From contig NZBG01000010.1 of assembly GCA_002687795.1 (NCBI GenBank), positions 1-32,695 on the forward strand: a DNA stretch of 32,695 nt, in the 5' to 3' direction. Both the position numbers and the translations under genes were made by a program. Under the pieces are notes generated by a model. The model was not told the origin of the DNA, searched no databases, and was given only the letters and a program-made list of their open reading frames with translations. Within the stretch, counting starts at the first letter, position 1, and every line of letters starts with the position of its first letter. This DNA is from Candidatus Woesearchaeota archaeon. GTDB lineage: Archaea > Nanobdellota > Nanobdellia > Woesearchaeales > GCA-2687795. This document shows, in pieces, positions 13,553 through 21,766 of the stretch.

Positions 13553-13741
13553 TTAAAAAACAAAAACTTCATCAATCTTTGCTTTCAAAGCCTTTGCAAC
13601 ATCATGCGCTAGCTGGAGAGAAGGGTTATACTTGCCTTTCTCTAAGAAAACAATGGTTTCCCTTCTGACTCCAACCTTTCTTGCTAAATCTTCCTGGGTA
13701 AGGTCATACCTTGCTCTGAACTCTTTGATGCGGGTTTTCAT
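13553..13741 (-). CDS. XRE-family helix-turn-helix regulator (62 aa)
   Basis: A minimal Cro/C1-type DNA-binding protein. The HTH is at about residues 13-35 (LTQEDLARKVGVRRETIVFLEKG), followed by the typical YNPSLQLAHDVAKALKAKIDEVF ending of the YgzD-like short regulators. It has no ligand domain. Its ATG overlaps the stop of the DUF2178 membrane gene by ATGA, the usual gene order for this pair. It probably binds the TAACATTATGTTA dyad upstream of the operon and represses it. Confidence 0.9.
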   Translation of the reverse strand: MKTRIKEFRARYDLTQEDLARKVGVRRETIVFLEKGKYNPSLQLAHDVAKALKAKIDEVFVF

Positions 13742-14151
13742 AGTTCCCTCTTATTATAATAAGCCCAAAACACTGCAAACAAGATAGCCATCCCGCCTAC
13801 TGCAACGCTTGTTGCCTGTGAAATATCCCTAAACTTAATCAGCTTGTCAGACAATAAGCCAATAGCTATTAAAAGGTAAAGAGACACATAGAACGCTTTG
13901 GAGCTTGCCTTCTCCAGAACTTTTCTGCTTCTTTCATCCTTCAGGGGAAAGCCTTTCTTAAGATCCTCGTTTCCTCTCTTGAAGACAAACACAGCAAATA
14001 TTACTATAATTATTGCAATAATAGTCCCTAAAACAGCTCCTGCAATCTTCCCTTGCATAAAGGAGTTGTATGCAAACAATGTGCCTGTTGCTATCACAAG
14101 CATGCTTATTATGGCTATGACCGCCAATCTTATTCTTTCATTTGTTACCAT
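13738..14151 (-). CDS. DUF2178-like membrane protein
   Basis: Four hydrophobic helices are visible in two pairs: residues about 10-28 and 36-58, then 88-103 and 112-130. A conserved charged cytoplasmic loop (KKGFPLKDERSRKVLEKASSKAFYVSL) lies between the pairs; its DERSR-x-I/V-x-EKA segment is the signature of DUF2178 proteins, which routinely precede a short XRE regulator. The function of the pair is unknown. A TTAAATATAAC element about 24 nt before the ATG indicates a leaderless mRNA. The adjacent dyad and a divergent promoter at 14206 point to shared control. Confidence 0.8.
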   Translation of the reverse strand: MVTNERIRLAVIAIISMLVIATGTLFAYNSFMQGKIAGAVLGTIIAIIIVIFAVFVFKRGNEDLKKGFPLKDERSRKVLEKASSKAFYVSLYLLIAIGLLSDKLIKFRDISQATSVAVGGMAILFAVFWAYYNKREL

Positions 14152-14176
14152 TTTCTCACATTTTGTTAGTTATATT

Positions 14177-14189
14177 TAACATTATGTTA
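14177..14189. promoter_or_regulatory. Candidate operator of the DUF2178/XRE operon
   Basis: TAACATTATGTTA is a perfect 13-bp dyad at the upstream edge of the operon's TATA element. A half-site-like AACATAAC follows at 14199-14206, next to the divergent promoter. Placement suits autorepression by the XRE protein. Confidence 0.5.
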
Positions 14190-14205
14190 GAAATAGATAA
14201 CATAA

Positions 14206-14364
14206 CTTATATATAAACTTTTCTGTTTAGAAAAGTTTATGCTCAGAAATCACTTTACGTGGTACAAGAAATACGTAGTATTTCTAAGTATCTATGATTT
14301 CTGTTGTATAAATGTTTCGAAAACAGAATGTTTTAGAAGCCCAAAAATCCTTTTAGGATTTTTT
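14206..14364 (+). other. Structured, probably transcribed element: small RNA or short leaderless gene
   Basis: CTTATATATAAAC (about 14206-14218) is a plus-strand TATA box predicting transcription from about 14237. It is followed by nested repeats: TAAACTTTTCT/AGAAAAGTTTA (14214-14239), AGAAATAC/GTATTTCT around a GTA loop (about 14268-14286), and an outer CAGAAATCA/TGATTTCTG pair. The end is AAAAATCC-TTTTA-GGATTTTT (14343-14363), a hairpin with a T-tail like an intrinsic terminator. An ATG at 14239 has leaderless spacing and opens a frame of 66 codons. However, its product is Cys/Phe-rich, unlike other proteins here, and it runs through the terminator into the 3' end of the next gene. A small RNA of about 125 nt is my preferred reading. 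Confidence 0.45.
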
Positions 14365-14373
14365 ATGTTTCGG

Positions 14374-15093
14374 TTAAGGGGAGACAAGAGCAGACCATCT
14401 TTTTTGGTCGCCGGTAACAGTGTTCCCAATTTCTCTTGAGTATAGTGCAGCTAATTGCTGTTTCCCATAATCTCCCAGGATCTCTGACCTTAATCTTGCG
14501 TCTGTTAACAGCATATCAAGGTCGATAAATGGAAGCTTTCTTTCAAATTCAAAAGCTTCTATTATTTGATAAGCCTCGGCTGGCTGGTCCATCCCTCTGG
14601 ATTGAAGGGTTTCTCTGGCTAAATCAGCATGGACTTCCAACACCTCAAAGAATCTCACTTCATCTTCCAAAACAGAAAGATTCGGGATTCCTGAATGCAC
14701 ATATATACCGGAGGAGAGCATCTTCTTAAAGACCTCATCTGCTTTTGGAGGCAGATGTTGAATTTTAGCAAGCTCTTTTCTATGCCCTACCCCTTCTATA
14801 GAGGAGTGATACACATTTTCTTCTGATCTGCGAATCCTTTCACTGTACATCTCCCTGTCAATTAAATCCTGCCCCATTACGTTGATGTTGTGTTGAGGGA
14901 AAAGAAGATAAGCAATTTGGTGTTTTCTAAATAATAAAAATGCATCTAGGATTGTATTCCTACCATAATGTTCCTCCCTCCTGGGCAATCTACCTATTTT
15001 TCCTTGGTGAATCCCATCTAAATATAGATATACATCAGCTTCCTCACCAGCACCAATTAACACTCTCTTTCCTTTAAGAGAATCTTCTATCAT
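14374..15093 (-). CDS. Hypothetical protein with kinase-like N-terminal segment
   Basis: Family not recognised. Residues 8-35 (KRVLIGAGEEADVYLYLDG followed by HQGKIGRL) read like the glycine-rich loop and the lysine strand of a protein-kinase-type N-lobe. YLLFPQHNINVMG (about 62-74) would be the hinge strands. No clear HRD or DFG follows; a late FIDLDMLLTDARL segment is only suggestive. It could be an atypical kinase-like or nucleotide-binding protein. A TTTTATAATA element about 26 nt upstream gives a leaderless start. A receiver-domain-like fragment lies just upstream on the same strand, so a signalling role is possible but unproven. Confidence 0.55.
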   Translation of the reverse strand: MIEDSLKGKRVLIGAGEEADVYLYLDGIHQGKIGRLPRREEHYGRNTILDAFLLFRKHQIAYLLFPQHNINVMGQDLIDREMYSERIRRSEENVYHSSIEGVGHRKELAKIQHLPPKADEVFKKMLSSGIYVHSGIPNLSVLEDEVRFFEVLEVHADLARETLQSRGMDQPAEAYQIIEAFEFERKLPFIDLDMLLTDARLRSEILGDYGKQQLAALYSREIGNTVTGDQKRWSALVSP

Positions 15094-15158
15094 TACAGAT
15101 TGAAGTCAGGAGAATATTATAAAATTTATGGAAATAATTGAAAGGTATATGGCTGAAA

Positions 15159-15410
15159 CTATCTTCCAAGTGAATTCCTAACAAGCCCAAGGTAAGCAGT
15201 TAATCCAGAAGTATTATGAAGAGCATATGACCTGTCCTTTCCCTTTTCCAAAAGTCCTGCTAAGCCTGAAATATCATTTCCTTCCTCATAAGATAAGCAT
15301 ACTCTTGTTTTAGGGTTTTCTCCTTTAACAAGCTCAAGAAAAGTAAGCGCATCTTCAGGAGGTTTGCAGTCCAGAACAAGAACATCAATATATTCAAGGT
15401 TATAGGGCAT
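15159..15410 (-). pseudogene. Receiver-domain-like fragment, N-terminally truncated
   Basis: Residues read like the second part of a response-regulator receiver domain: YIDVLVLDCKPPEDALTFLELVK corresponds to strand 3 with the phosphoacceptor Asp and helix 3, and PKTRVCLSYEEG to strand 4. The first 40-50 residues of the fold (strand 1, acidic pocket, helix 1) are missing before the ATG. The frame stays open upstream to a TAA at 15471-15473, and that part (ELNDNIYHSALDEM) resembles receiver helix 2 surroundings. The gene therefore seems broken near 15,440-15,450, the same place where the plus-strand gene at 15494 loses its start. A genuinely short protein starting at 15410 is the alternative. 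Confidence 0.5.
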
Positions 15411-15493
15411 TTCATCTAAAGCAGAATGATAAATATTGTCGTTTAGCTCTAACCTGCACCAGGGATTCTGTTAGCGATCCTTTTGATGGAAGG

Positions 15494-16699
15494 ATGTTTG
15501 CTAAATGGATAGCTTATGATAATGCAGGGAATATGATGATTTATCCTGATATTGATAATTTCAATGGCACCAGCTATTATCTTGATGTTGATAATATTGC
15601 GCCTGGCAAGGTTCTTGATCTGGAAACTTCTATACCTTCAGCTGCTAATAAGGTTACCCTTAACTGGACTGCTGTGAGCGATAATGGTTATGATCCTGGA
15701 GGTGCAAATGAGGTTGACAGGTATATTATCAGGTATTCTGAATCGCCTATTTCGAGTGAAGAGGATTTTGAGAGCGCTAATAATGTGAGCAATACTGCAG
15801 AGGATACCTGCTATCAGCTTGTGGCTGGCAATTCAGTGTATATTATTGAGCCAGGTGAGGAGCAGGTCTGCAATGTTACCACTGGCATGGTTTTGGATAA
15901 TCATTCTTATTATTTTGCTGTTAAGGCTGTTGATCATGTTGGAAATGAGGGCGAGAGGTCTGATTCCGTTGAAGGAAAGACTGGTTATTTTGATATTGAG
16001 TTGTTATGGACAAACCTTACAATGCTTAAGAATGGGAAGATGTATAATGACAGCGGTAATACTATTTATCAGTATGACCTTATTAATGTTACAGGAGAGT
16101 TCATGAATAATGGGAATAGGGAAGAGGAAGTTCTTGTTAGGTTAGGGGAAGAGGGTTATTATATCATGAACCAAACCGTTAATCTTACGCCTAATGAAGT
16201 GAAGAATGTAAGCTTTATTTATAATTCAACCCTTAATGACTATTATATCCCATTATTATTATCAGGCTTTTTACCGCAGTATGGACCAGATATGAATGCA
16301 ACCAATGATTATAAGAATTGGGTTATTAGTAGTTGGAGTGTTAAGGATAATGTGAATCTTATTTGGTATATGGATGATTTTGTTCCAGCTCCTACAGGAA
16401 TACTCTCTGATGAAAGGTTCCTTGTTTATTCTAATCTAACTAAAAAATATGTGGATACATTTTATGATTTAGAATTAACTGTCAACATAAATGATACCTT
16501 TACTATTAATGGAACAGATGCATCTATTTATTGTAATGGGCTTAATGAAACATGTTATGGAAACTTTACGGGTGGGCTTTATGGATTTTACTGGTGGATT
16601 AACCCATTACCAGCAGGAGATTATGAAGTATCAGTTACAGCAGGATCTTATCCAGAAGACCAATCAGTTATTTATAGGAATATTACCATTTCTCCATAA
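15494..16699 (+). CDS. Surface protein fragment with Fn3 and CARDB-like domains (5'-truncated)
   Basis: An extracellular protein lacking any signal peptide. It begins mid-domain (AKWIAYDNAGN). A fibronectin type III domain follows at about residues 36-160, with NKVTLNWTAVSDNG, RYIIRYSESP and YYFAVKAVDHVGNEG. Next is a CARDB-like beta domain at about 163-275 (FDIELLWTNLTM, NGNREEEVLVRLGEEG), and a last beta domain ends ITISP. Many N-x-S/T sequons suggest glycosylation. The frame is open upstream of the ATG to about 15,340 without another start codon, and TCTRDSVSDPFDG (15452-15490) reads as genuine protein. The true N-terminus is therefore missing. It was probably secreted; no anchor is visible in what remains. 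Confidence 0.65.
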   Translation: MFAKWIAYDNAGNMMIYPDIDNFNGTSYYLDVDNIAPGKVLDLETSIPSAANKVTLNWTAVSDNGYDPGGANEVDRYIIRYSESPISSEEDFESANNVSNTAEDTCYQLVAGNSVYIIEPGEEQVCNVTTGMVLDNHSYYFAVKAVDHVGNEGERSDSVEGKTGYFDIELLWTNLTMLKNGKMYNDSGNTIYQYDLINVTGEFMNNGNREEEVLVRLGEEGYYIMNQTVNLTPNEVKNVSFIYNSTLNDYYIPLLLSGFLPQYGPDMNATNDYKNWVISSWSVKDNVNLIWYMDDFVPAPTGILSDERFLVYSNLTKKYVDTFYDLELTVNINDTFTINGTDASIYCNGLNETCYGNFTGGLYGFYWWINPLPAGDYEVSVTAGSYPEDQSVIYRNITISP

Positions 16700-16744
16700 T
16701 TCAAGAAAAGATTTAAATATATCACTTTTTAGATAGGATTTATC

Positions 16745-19700
16745 ATGAAAAAAGAGCTGGTATTAGTTGTATTCTTATTGTTTTTTGTTAAAATGAGCTA
16801 TGCTGATGTCTGCGGAGGTGATATTAGCTTTAATTCTTATCCTACTGAGCCATCTTGTGGTTCTTTTACATTAAGATTAAGAGATATCAGCACTCTTTGT
16901 AACCCTTTAGATGAATGTTGGGATGGCTATACATCAGCTTCTTTAGCCTTACCAGAAGGCTTATCAACTCCTAATCCTGCAGATTTAGATAAGACAATTG
17001 TCTCAAATATAAACCTCTATGAATATCCAATAACTTGCTCTATTGCTCAAGACTATGAAGTAATCCTAACCTTATCAAATGGAAGCACATGCGAAGAAAG
17101 CATTTCATTAAACTTCGCCCCAGTTGCCCCTTCCCTAGCCCTCTCAATAACCGCTCCTTCCTCTATAACCAAAGACATCCCAACTGATTTCACAGTTGAA
17201 GTCAATAATGACGGCACTGTTGATGTTGATAGCGTGGAGCTTTTATGGGAGGTCAGCCCTCCTGATTATACAGCAACTCCTCTTTCCGGAACTCTCTCTT
17301 TTGGCAAAATCACTGTTGGCCAGACCAAGTCAGACACTGTTTCAGTCACAGGCACTTCTCTCACAACAGATACCTTACCCACCTTTACTGTTGATGTAAC
17401 TAACCCAACATCATTGTCCTCAGTCACTGCCTCAGAAACCTTCTCAGTCACAGACGCCCTTTCAGTCTCCTGCACTAACCCTCTTGCTTTTAGCAAAGAT
17501 GATGAGATGATTCTTACCATTCCTGATGTATGCACTTCTGAGGATGGAGTAGCCTGGACAGCTACAGGTAATGCAGATATGGCAGCTGCAGTTGTTGGCA
17601 CAACAGTCATATTAACAACATCCTCCGGCTGGACCGGCACAGCAGATATAAACATGACAGCTTCTAAAGAGAGTCAAGAAGCTTCTGATTCTTTCACAGT
17701 TACTGTTTTAGAGCCAGGGGATATCCCCTGCGGCCAGACTGGCTATGTTGAGAGCGTATGCGATTATGACCAGGATGGCTCGTTCAGTAAACTCAGAACC
17801 TGCGCTCCAGGCTCTGTCTGCAATGACTGCAATGATGATAACAGGTATATCCATCCCAGGATGAATGAAACCTGCGATGGCATTGACCAGAACTGCAACC
17901 TTAGGTATGATGAGGATTTTGATGAGGACGCTGACGGCTTTACAAGCTGTGGAACAAGGACAGACGGCTCTGATAAGATTAAGGGCACAGATAAAAGTGA
18001 TCCCAGCTGGGACTGCAATAATACAAATGAGTTTATCTTCCCAACTAATGAAAACCCTTACTGTGATTGCGATAACACTAACAAGAGCCAAAGCAAGAGA
18101 GAGAGCATCTCTGACGGGGAGTGCGAGGATAATCTTGATAATGACTGCGATGATTTGACCGATGATGAGGATCCTGACTGCGACCCCTGCAATATCTTCG
18201 ATGATTTCAACCCTTTCCCGGAAATCATCATTACAAGGCCTGAGAGAACAGAATTGTTCATAGACGACCTGATAACGTTCAAGGCAGATGTTGACAGGGA
18301 GGAGTATATTGACAAGAAGAATATTTTATGGGAGTTCGGGGATGGAGGCATGGCTTACCGATTATTGGCAAATTATTCTTATGAAGAAGCAGGAACATAT
18401 ACTGCTAAAGTCAGCATAAGGGATAAGAAGGATTGCCATACAAGCTTTGACACTATAGAGCTAACCATCACTGAGTGTAAAGAAGATACAGATTGCGGGA
18501 ATAGCAGTTTTTGCTGCGATAACCTCTGCAAGGCGCCTGAGTGTATAATAGACCTGGATTGCGAGCAGGAAGACCCTTTGATTACAGATGAATTGTGCGA
18601 GAATAAGGGCTGCGATGCCTTTTGCTCCAGGGGTAATTGCACTATTAGCTGCACCGATGATGAGGATTGCAATGATCTGGATGATTCAACCATTGATAAG
18701 TGCGGCAACCCTGGCTCATGCGGCTCAAGATGCCTGCATAAGAAAGAAGAATTACAAATAAACATAGTTTCTCCTAAAGAGGGTGAGAGATACCCGGATA
18801 ATTTTGTTATGCTTGAGTATTCCACTAACATGGATGTTGAGTGTGAATACCAGCTGAATTATGGCAATAAGCAAAAACTCTACACAAACAAGTTTGAGAT
18901 ATGGGCAAGGCCGGGTGATAATGTTCTGGAGCTGTTCTGCAATGGCAAGAAGGCAGCTGTTAAGTTTGCTGTTGAAGGCGAGGCTAATTTAATAGGGGAT
19001 ATCGCAGGAGAGAGTGATGAGGAGTCCAGCCTGTTTGATTTCCTTAAGAAGAAAGAGCCGCTGATTAAGGTTTCTGAGGAGGAAATTACAACTTTGTTGG
19101 GCAGAGTGATCAAGGATGAGGGTGTTGGCTATGAACTTAAGAGAGAACTTAGCCTTAAGGGCAACCAAAGCACTATCAAGTTAGGGTTAAAGAACATTAA
19201 AACCTTTTTGGCGCTGAAGAATGTTGAGCTTACTGTTACAATCCCAAAGTCTATTGCAGAGAATGTTGACCAGATAAGGAGCGAGCCTGCGTTCACCGTG
19301 GTTGAGGCCGACCCTGTTGTGAGGCATGCTATACCTAACATCGGTACGGGAGGCTTGGAGAGTGTTTCTTATTCTATAGATAAGGAAATCACAGAGGAGC
19401 TGCTTAACCAGATAGCTGCAGAGGTAAATATAGCAGAGGTTACTGATGAGGATATTGAGGAGGTTAAGGATAAGATTGAGGAGACCCAGGATGCAACAGA
19501 GATCACAAAGAGGATAGTGAAAGAGGCTGGTAAGACAACGGTTACTACTACTATTGTGCCTAAAGGGGTCTTGAAGGATACAAAGGTTTTCCTTGAGATC
19601 CCGAAGTGCATGGCTGAGAAGCTGAACGAGGTTGCTTTTAAGAATAAGAATTTTAAGGTTATTTCTGATGACCCTTTGATTGTATGGCATTTTACAGAGC

Positions 19701-20089
19701 TGTCTGATAAGCTGGATCTGAGCTATGAGGTTTCCAAGGATATCAGCGTTGAGGATTGCGAAAGGCAGTCAGTTATTTTAGCATTAGCTGAGCAGATTGA
19801 GGCTATGGAGGTGGGCTCTCCGGCAGCGTCTTATTGGAGGCTGATCCTGGCAGCCTTAGTTGTTCCTGTTGTTGGCTTTGGGGTTGTTTATTTCCATAAA
19901 ACCGGCGGCAAGTCTCCGGATGATAAAAAGCTGGATGATGTTATTGATAAGACTGTAGCTTCTATCAAGGATGCTATGGCAAAGGGGTATTATAAGGAAG
20001 AGAGTTCTTTGAATAACCTTAAGCTTGAGCTTTATAAGAACGGCTGGGATGCCAAGTCTATTGAGAAGCTGTTTAAGAGGATTAAATAA
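16745..20089 (+). CDS. Large cell-surface protein with MopE-like, PKD and Cys-rich segments and C-terminal anchor
   Basis: An exported 1114-residue protein. The signal peptide is at 1-20 (cleavage near YADVCGG). Ser/Thr-rich beta domains cover about 130-330. A MopE-type Asp/Cys-rich metal-binding segment lies at about 339-483 (CDYDQDGS, CNDCNDDN, ETCDGIDQNCN, DNDCDDLTDDEDPDCD), likely binding calcium. A PKD-like domain follows at about 490-578 (LWEFGDGG, AGTYTAKVSIRD), then a Cys-rich stretch to about 695. Two copies of a DPANN-type beta domain come next (VELTVTIPKSIAE; VFLEIPKCMAEKLNEVAFK, DPLIVWHF). One membrane helix (1030-1050) and a basic cytoplasmic tail close it. A GATTTAAATATATC element 30 nt upstream supports the start. 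Probable adhesin or envelope component. Confidence 0.85.
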   Translation: MKKELVLVVFLLFFVKMSYADVCGGDISFNSYPTEPSCGSFTLRLRDISTLCNPLDECWDGYTSASLALPEGLSTPNPADLDKTIVSNINLYEYPITCSIAQDYEVILTLSNGSTCEESISLNFAPVAPSLALSITAPSSITKDIPTDFTVEVNNDGTVDVDSVELLWEVSPPDYTATPLSGTLSFGKITVGQTKSDTVSVTGTSLTTDTLPTFTVDVTNPTSLSSVTASETFSVTDALSVSCTNPLAFSKDDEMILTIPDVCTSEDGVAWTATGNADMAAAVVGTTVILTTSSGWTGTADINMTASKESQEASDSFTVTVLEPGDIPCGQTGYVESVCDYDQDGSFSKLRTCAPGSVCNDCNDDNRYIHPRMNETCDGIDQNCNLRYDEDFDEDADGFTSCGTRTDGSDKIKGTDKSDPSWDCNNTNEFIFPTNENPYCDCDNTNKSQSKRESISDGECEDNLDNDCDDLTDDEDPDCDPCNIFDDFNPFPEIIITRPERTELFIDDLITFKADVDREEYIDKKNILWEFGDGGMAYRLLANYSYEEAGTYTAKVSIRDKKDCHTSFDTIELTITECKEDTDCGNSSFCCDNLCKAPECIIDLDCEQEDPLITDELCENKGCDAFCSRGNCTISCTDDEDCNDLDDSTIDKCGNPGSCGSRCLHKKEELQINIVSPKEGERYPDNFVMLEYSTNMDVECEYQLNYGNKQKLYTNKFEIWARPGDNVLELFCNGKKAAVKFAVEGEANLIGDIAGESDEESSLFDFLKKKEPLIKVSEEEITTLLGRVIKDEGVGYELKRELSLKGNQSTIKLGLKNIKTFLALKNVELTVTIPKSIAENVDQIRSEPAFTVVEADPVVRHAIPNIGTGGLESVSYSIDKEITEELLNQIAAEVNIAEVTDEDIEEVKDKIEETQDATEITKRIVKEAGKTTVTTTIVPKGVLKDTKVFLEIPKCMAEKLNEVAFKNKNFKVISDDPLIVWHFTELSDKLDLSYEVSKDISVEDCERQSVILALAEQIEAMEVGSPAASYWRLILAALVVPVVGFGVVYFHKTGGKSPDDKKLDDVIDKTVASIKDAMAKGYYKEESSLNNLKLELYKNGWDAKSIEKLFKRIK

Positions 20090-20197
20090 TCCCTACAGTA
20101 CACTCTATAAGTCGCAAAGTATTTAAATGATTTTGTATCTCCTACACTGATATAAAATTAAAAGGGGTTGATTGAAAAATATTTTTTATGTATTTTG

Positions 20198-21232
20198 GTG
20201 ATTAACATTAAGAAATTAATACTACTGATTATTTTGGTTTTATTGTATTCTTTTTCTGCGTCAGCTTCTAAGCTTTTGATTACAGACCTTGATGTTGATG
20301 TGGGTGATAAGACTGATAAGAACCTGCAGGAAGGTGATACTATCAGCGATGAGGCTGCGCCTGAGTCAGAGGTGAGCTTTGAGATAGAAGTAATGAATAA
20401 TTTTACAAGAACAGAGGATATTGAGATTGAGGATATTACTGTTACTGTGTATATAAGGAATATTGATGATGATGATGACCTGGAAGAGGAGAGCGATGAG
20501 TTTAACCTGAAGGCTGATAAGGATAAGAAGGTTACAGTGGATTTTTCCCTGCCTCTGGAGGTTGAGGAGGACAGCTACACTGTTGATATAGAGATTGAGG
20601 GAAAGGATGAGAACGGCACAAGCCATACAGTTTCCTGGGCTTTGTATCTGGATTTAGATAAGGAGAGCCATCTTTTGAAGCTGATTAAGGCGGATTTGGA
20701 GGAGAGTTCGCTGGTGTGCCCTGATTCTACATATCTTAGCATAGAGATTGTCAATATTGGAGCGAATGAGGAAGAGGATGTTGAGCTGTCTGTCAGTAAC
20801 AGTGATTTGGATATAAATGAAAACAGGGTGTTTACCCTCACCGAGGATCCTTATGACAGCGACAGCACATATGAAGAGAAGCTGTTTATTGATATACCTA
20901 ATGATGTTGATGGGGGCAGTTATATTTTAAGGCTGAAGGCAGCTTATGGCAGCAGGGTGCTTGAGCAAAGCCTTGATTTAAACGTGTTGTGCGGGAATGA
21001 AGAAGAAGAAGAAGAGGAGGAGGAAGAGGCTGAAGCTCCTGAGCAGGAGGAGGAAGAGGAAACCGGGGGTATGGAGAGCATCACAACCACTGCAATCCAG
21101 CCAATTTCTGTGAGGCCAGATTCTTTTATAGAAAGATATAAATATGTAATTGCTGTAGTTCTTGCTTATCTTGTTGTTTTTTCAGCATTGGTTGTTTTTG
21201 CTGTTAAGATATTCAGAAAGAGAAGCTATTAA
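20198..21232 (+). CDS. Acidic CARDB/S-layer-like surface protein with C-terminal anchor
   Basis: Exported protein with a signal peptide (INIKKLILLIILVLLYSFSASAS). Two beta domains of CARDB/COG1361 type follow: VSFEIEVMNNFTRTEDIEIEDITV and LSIEIVNIGANEEEDVELSVSN. A run of glutamates, then SFIERYKYVIAVVLAYLVVFSA as a membrane helix, ends in FRKRSY. It is extremely acidic. The start is uncertain: GTG at 20198 gives an ideal signal peptide, while a TTG at 20168 adds ten residues with no good SD. It follows the large surface protein on the same strand. It precedes the 21244 gene by 11 bp, making them one transcript, and probably decorates or docks envelope proteins. Confidence 0.8.
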   Translation: MINIKKLILLIILVLLYSFSASASKLLITDLDVDVGDKTDKNLQEGDTISDEAAPESEVSFEIEVMNNFTRTEDIEIEDITVTVYIRNIDDDDDLEEESDEFNLKADKDKKVTVDFSLPLEVEEDSYTVDIEIEGKDENGTSHTVSWALYLDLDKESHLLKLIKADLEESSLVCPDSTYLSIEIVNIGANEEEDVELSVSNSDLDINENRVFTLTEDPYDSDSTYEEKLFIDIPNDVDGGSYILRLKAAYGSRVLEQSLDLNVLCGNEEEEEEEEEEAEAPEQEEEEETGGMESITTTAIQPISVRPDSFIERYKYVIAVVLAYLVVFSALVVFAVKIFRKRSY

Positions 21233-21243
21233 AAGAGGAATGA

Positions 21244-21717
21244 ATGAAGAATACAATCTCAAAGGATACTCCGCTTGCTGAGATAGTTCTGAGAAGGTAT
21301 GAGAAGCCGGATTCTTTTTCTGATAGAGAATTGATAAGAAAATTATGCTTGTCCATAGGATTGCTGCAGCCGGGTGATTCAAGGGATATTGTTGTTGATG
21401 TTTTTTATGTCATGCTTAAGAACAAGGGTAAAGAATTATCCTCAGAAAATATCAAAGAGTTAGTGATAAAGAACAGGAAAGAGTATAATCTTGTCCTGTT
21501 AGGCATTGCTTCTTCTAATATAAGGAGGCAGCTGAAGCGGCTGAGGGATATTTTCCTTATTGAGAAGGTTGCTAACAGCTACAGAATATCTGAGAATTCA
21601 ATGCTTTCGGATATTTTTAAGGAGAAGCTGGAGAGGTTCTTGTTTCCTTCCATTGTTAACAGGGTGAGTGAGTATTTTAAGGTTGTGGATGAGAAGTTTT
21701 ATGGGGAGAGTGAGTAG
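21244..21717 (+). CDS. Putative helix-turn-helix protein (157 aa)
   Basis: Cytosolic, helical, no Cys. Residues about 55-115 look like a winged helix: KNKGKELSSENIKELVIKN, then an IASSNIRRQLKRLRDIFLIEKV recognition-type helix and a NSYRIS wing. The N-terminal 50 residues form a separate helical unit. I do not recognise the exact family. The ATG has an AGAGG SD six bases upstream and lies 11 bp after the acidic surface protein, so it is cotranscribed with it; an out-of-frame ATG at 21240 is not used. It could regulate the surface locus, which is inference. Confidence 0.6.
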   Translation: MKNTISKDTPLAEIVLRRYEKPDSFSDRELIRKLCLSIGLLQPGDSRDIVVDVFYVMLKNKGKELSSENIKELVIKNRKEYNLVLLGIASSNIRRQLKRLRDIFLIEKVANSYRISENSMLSDIFKEKLERFLFPSIVNRVSEYFKVVDEKFYGESE

Positions 21718-21766
21718 GCATTTCCACAATATTTAAATATCCTTTCCGTTTAAGGTATTCTTTAGT

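Noticed and set aside
14239..14439. 66-codon leaderless-spaced frame on the plus strand
   Set aside because: The product has no recognisable features, crosses a hairpin/T-run and overlaps the coding end of the 14374 gene. I treat the region as a structured RNA candidate but cannot exclude a short peptide.
17266..20841. Several long antisense frames (up to about 167 codons) under the surface-protein genes
   Set aside because: They follow from the codon bias of the real plus-strand genes, have no promoters or SD sites, and encode low-complexity Ser/Leu/Ile-rich products.
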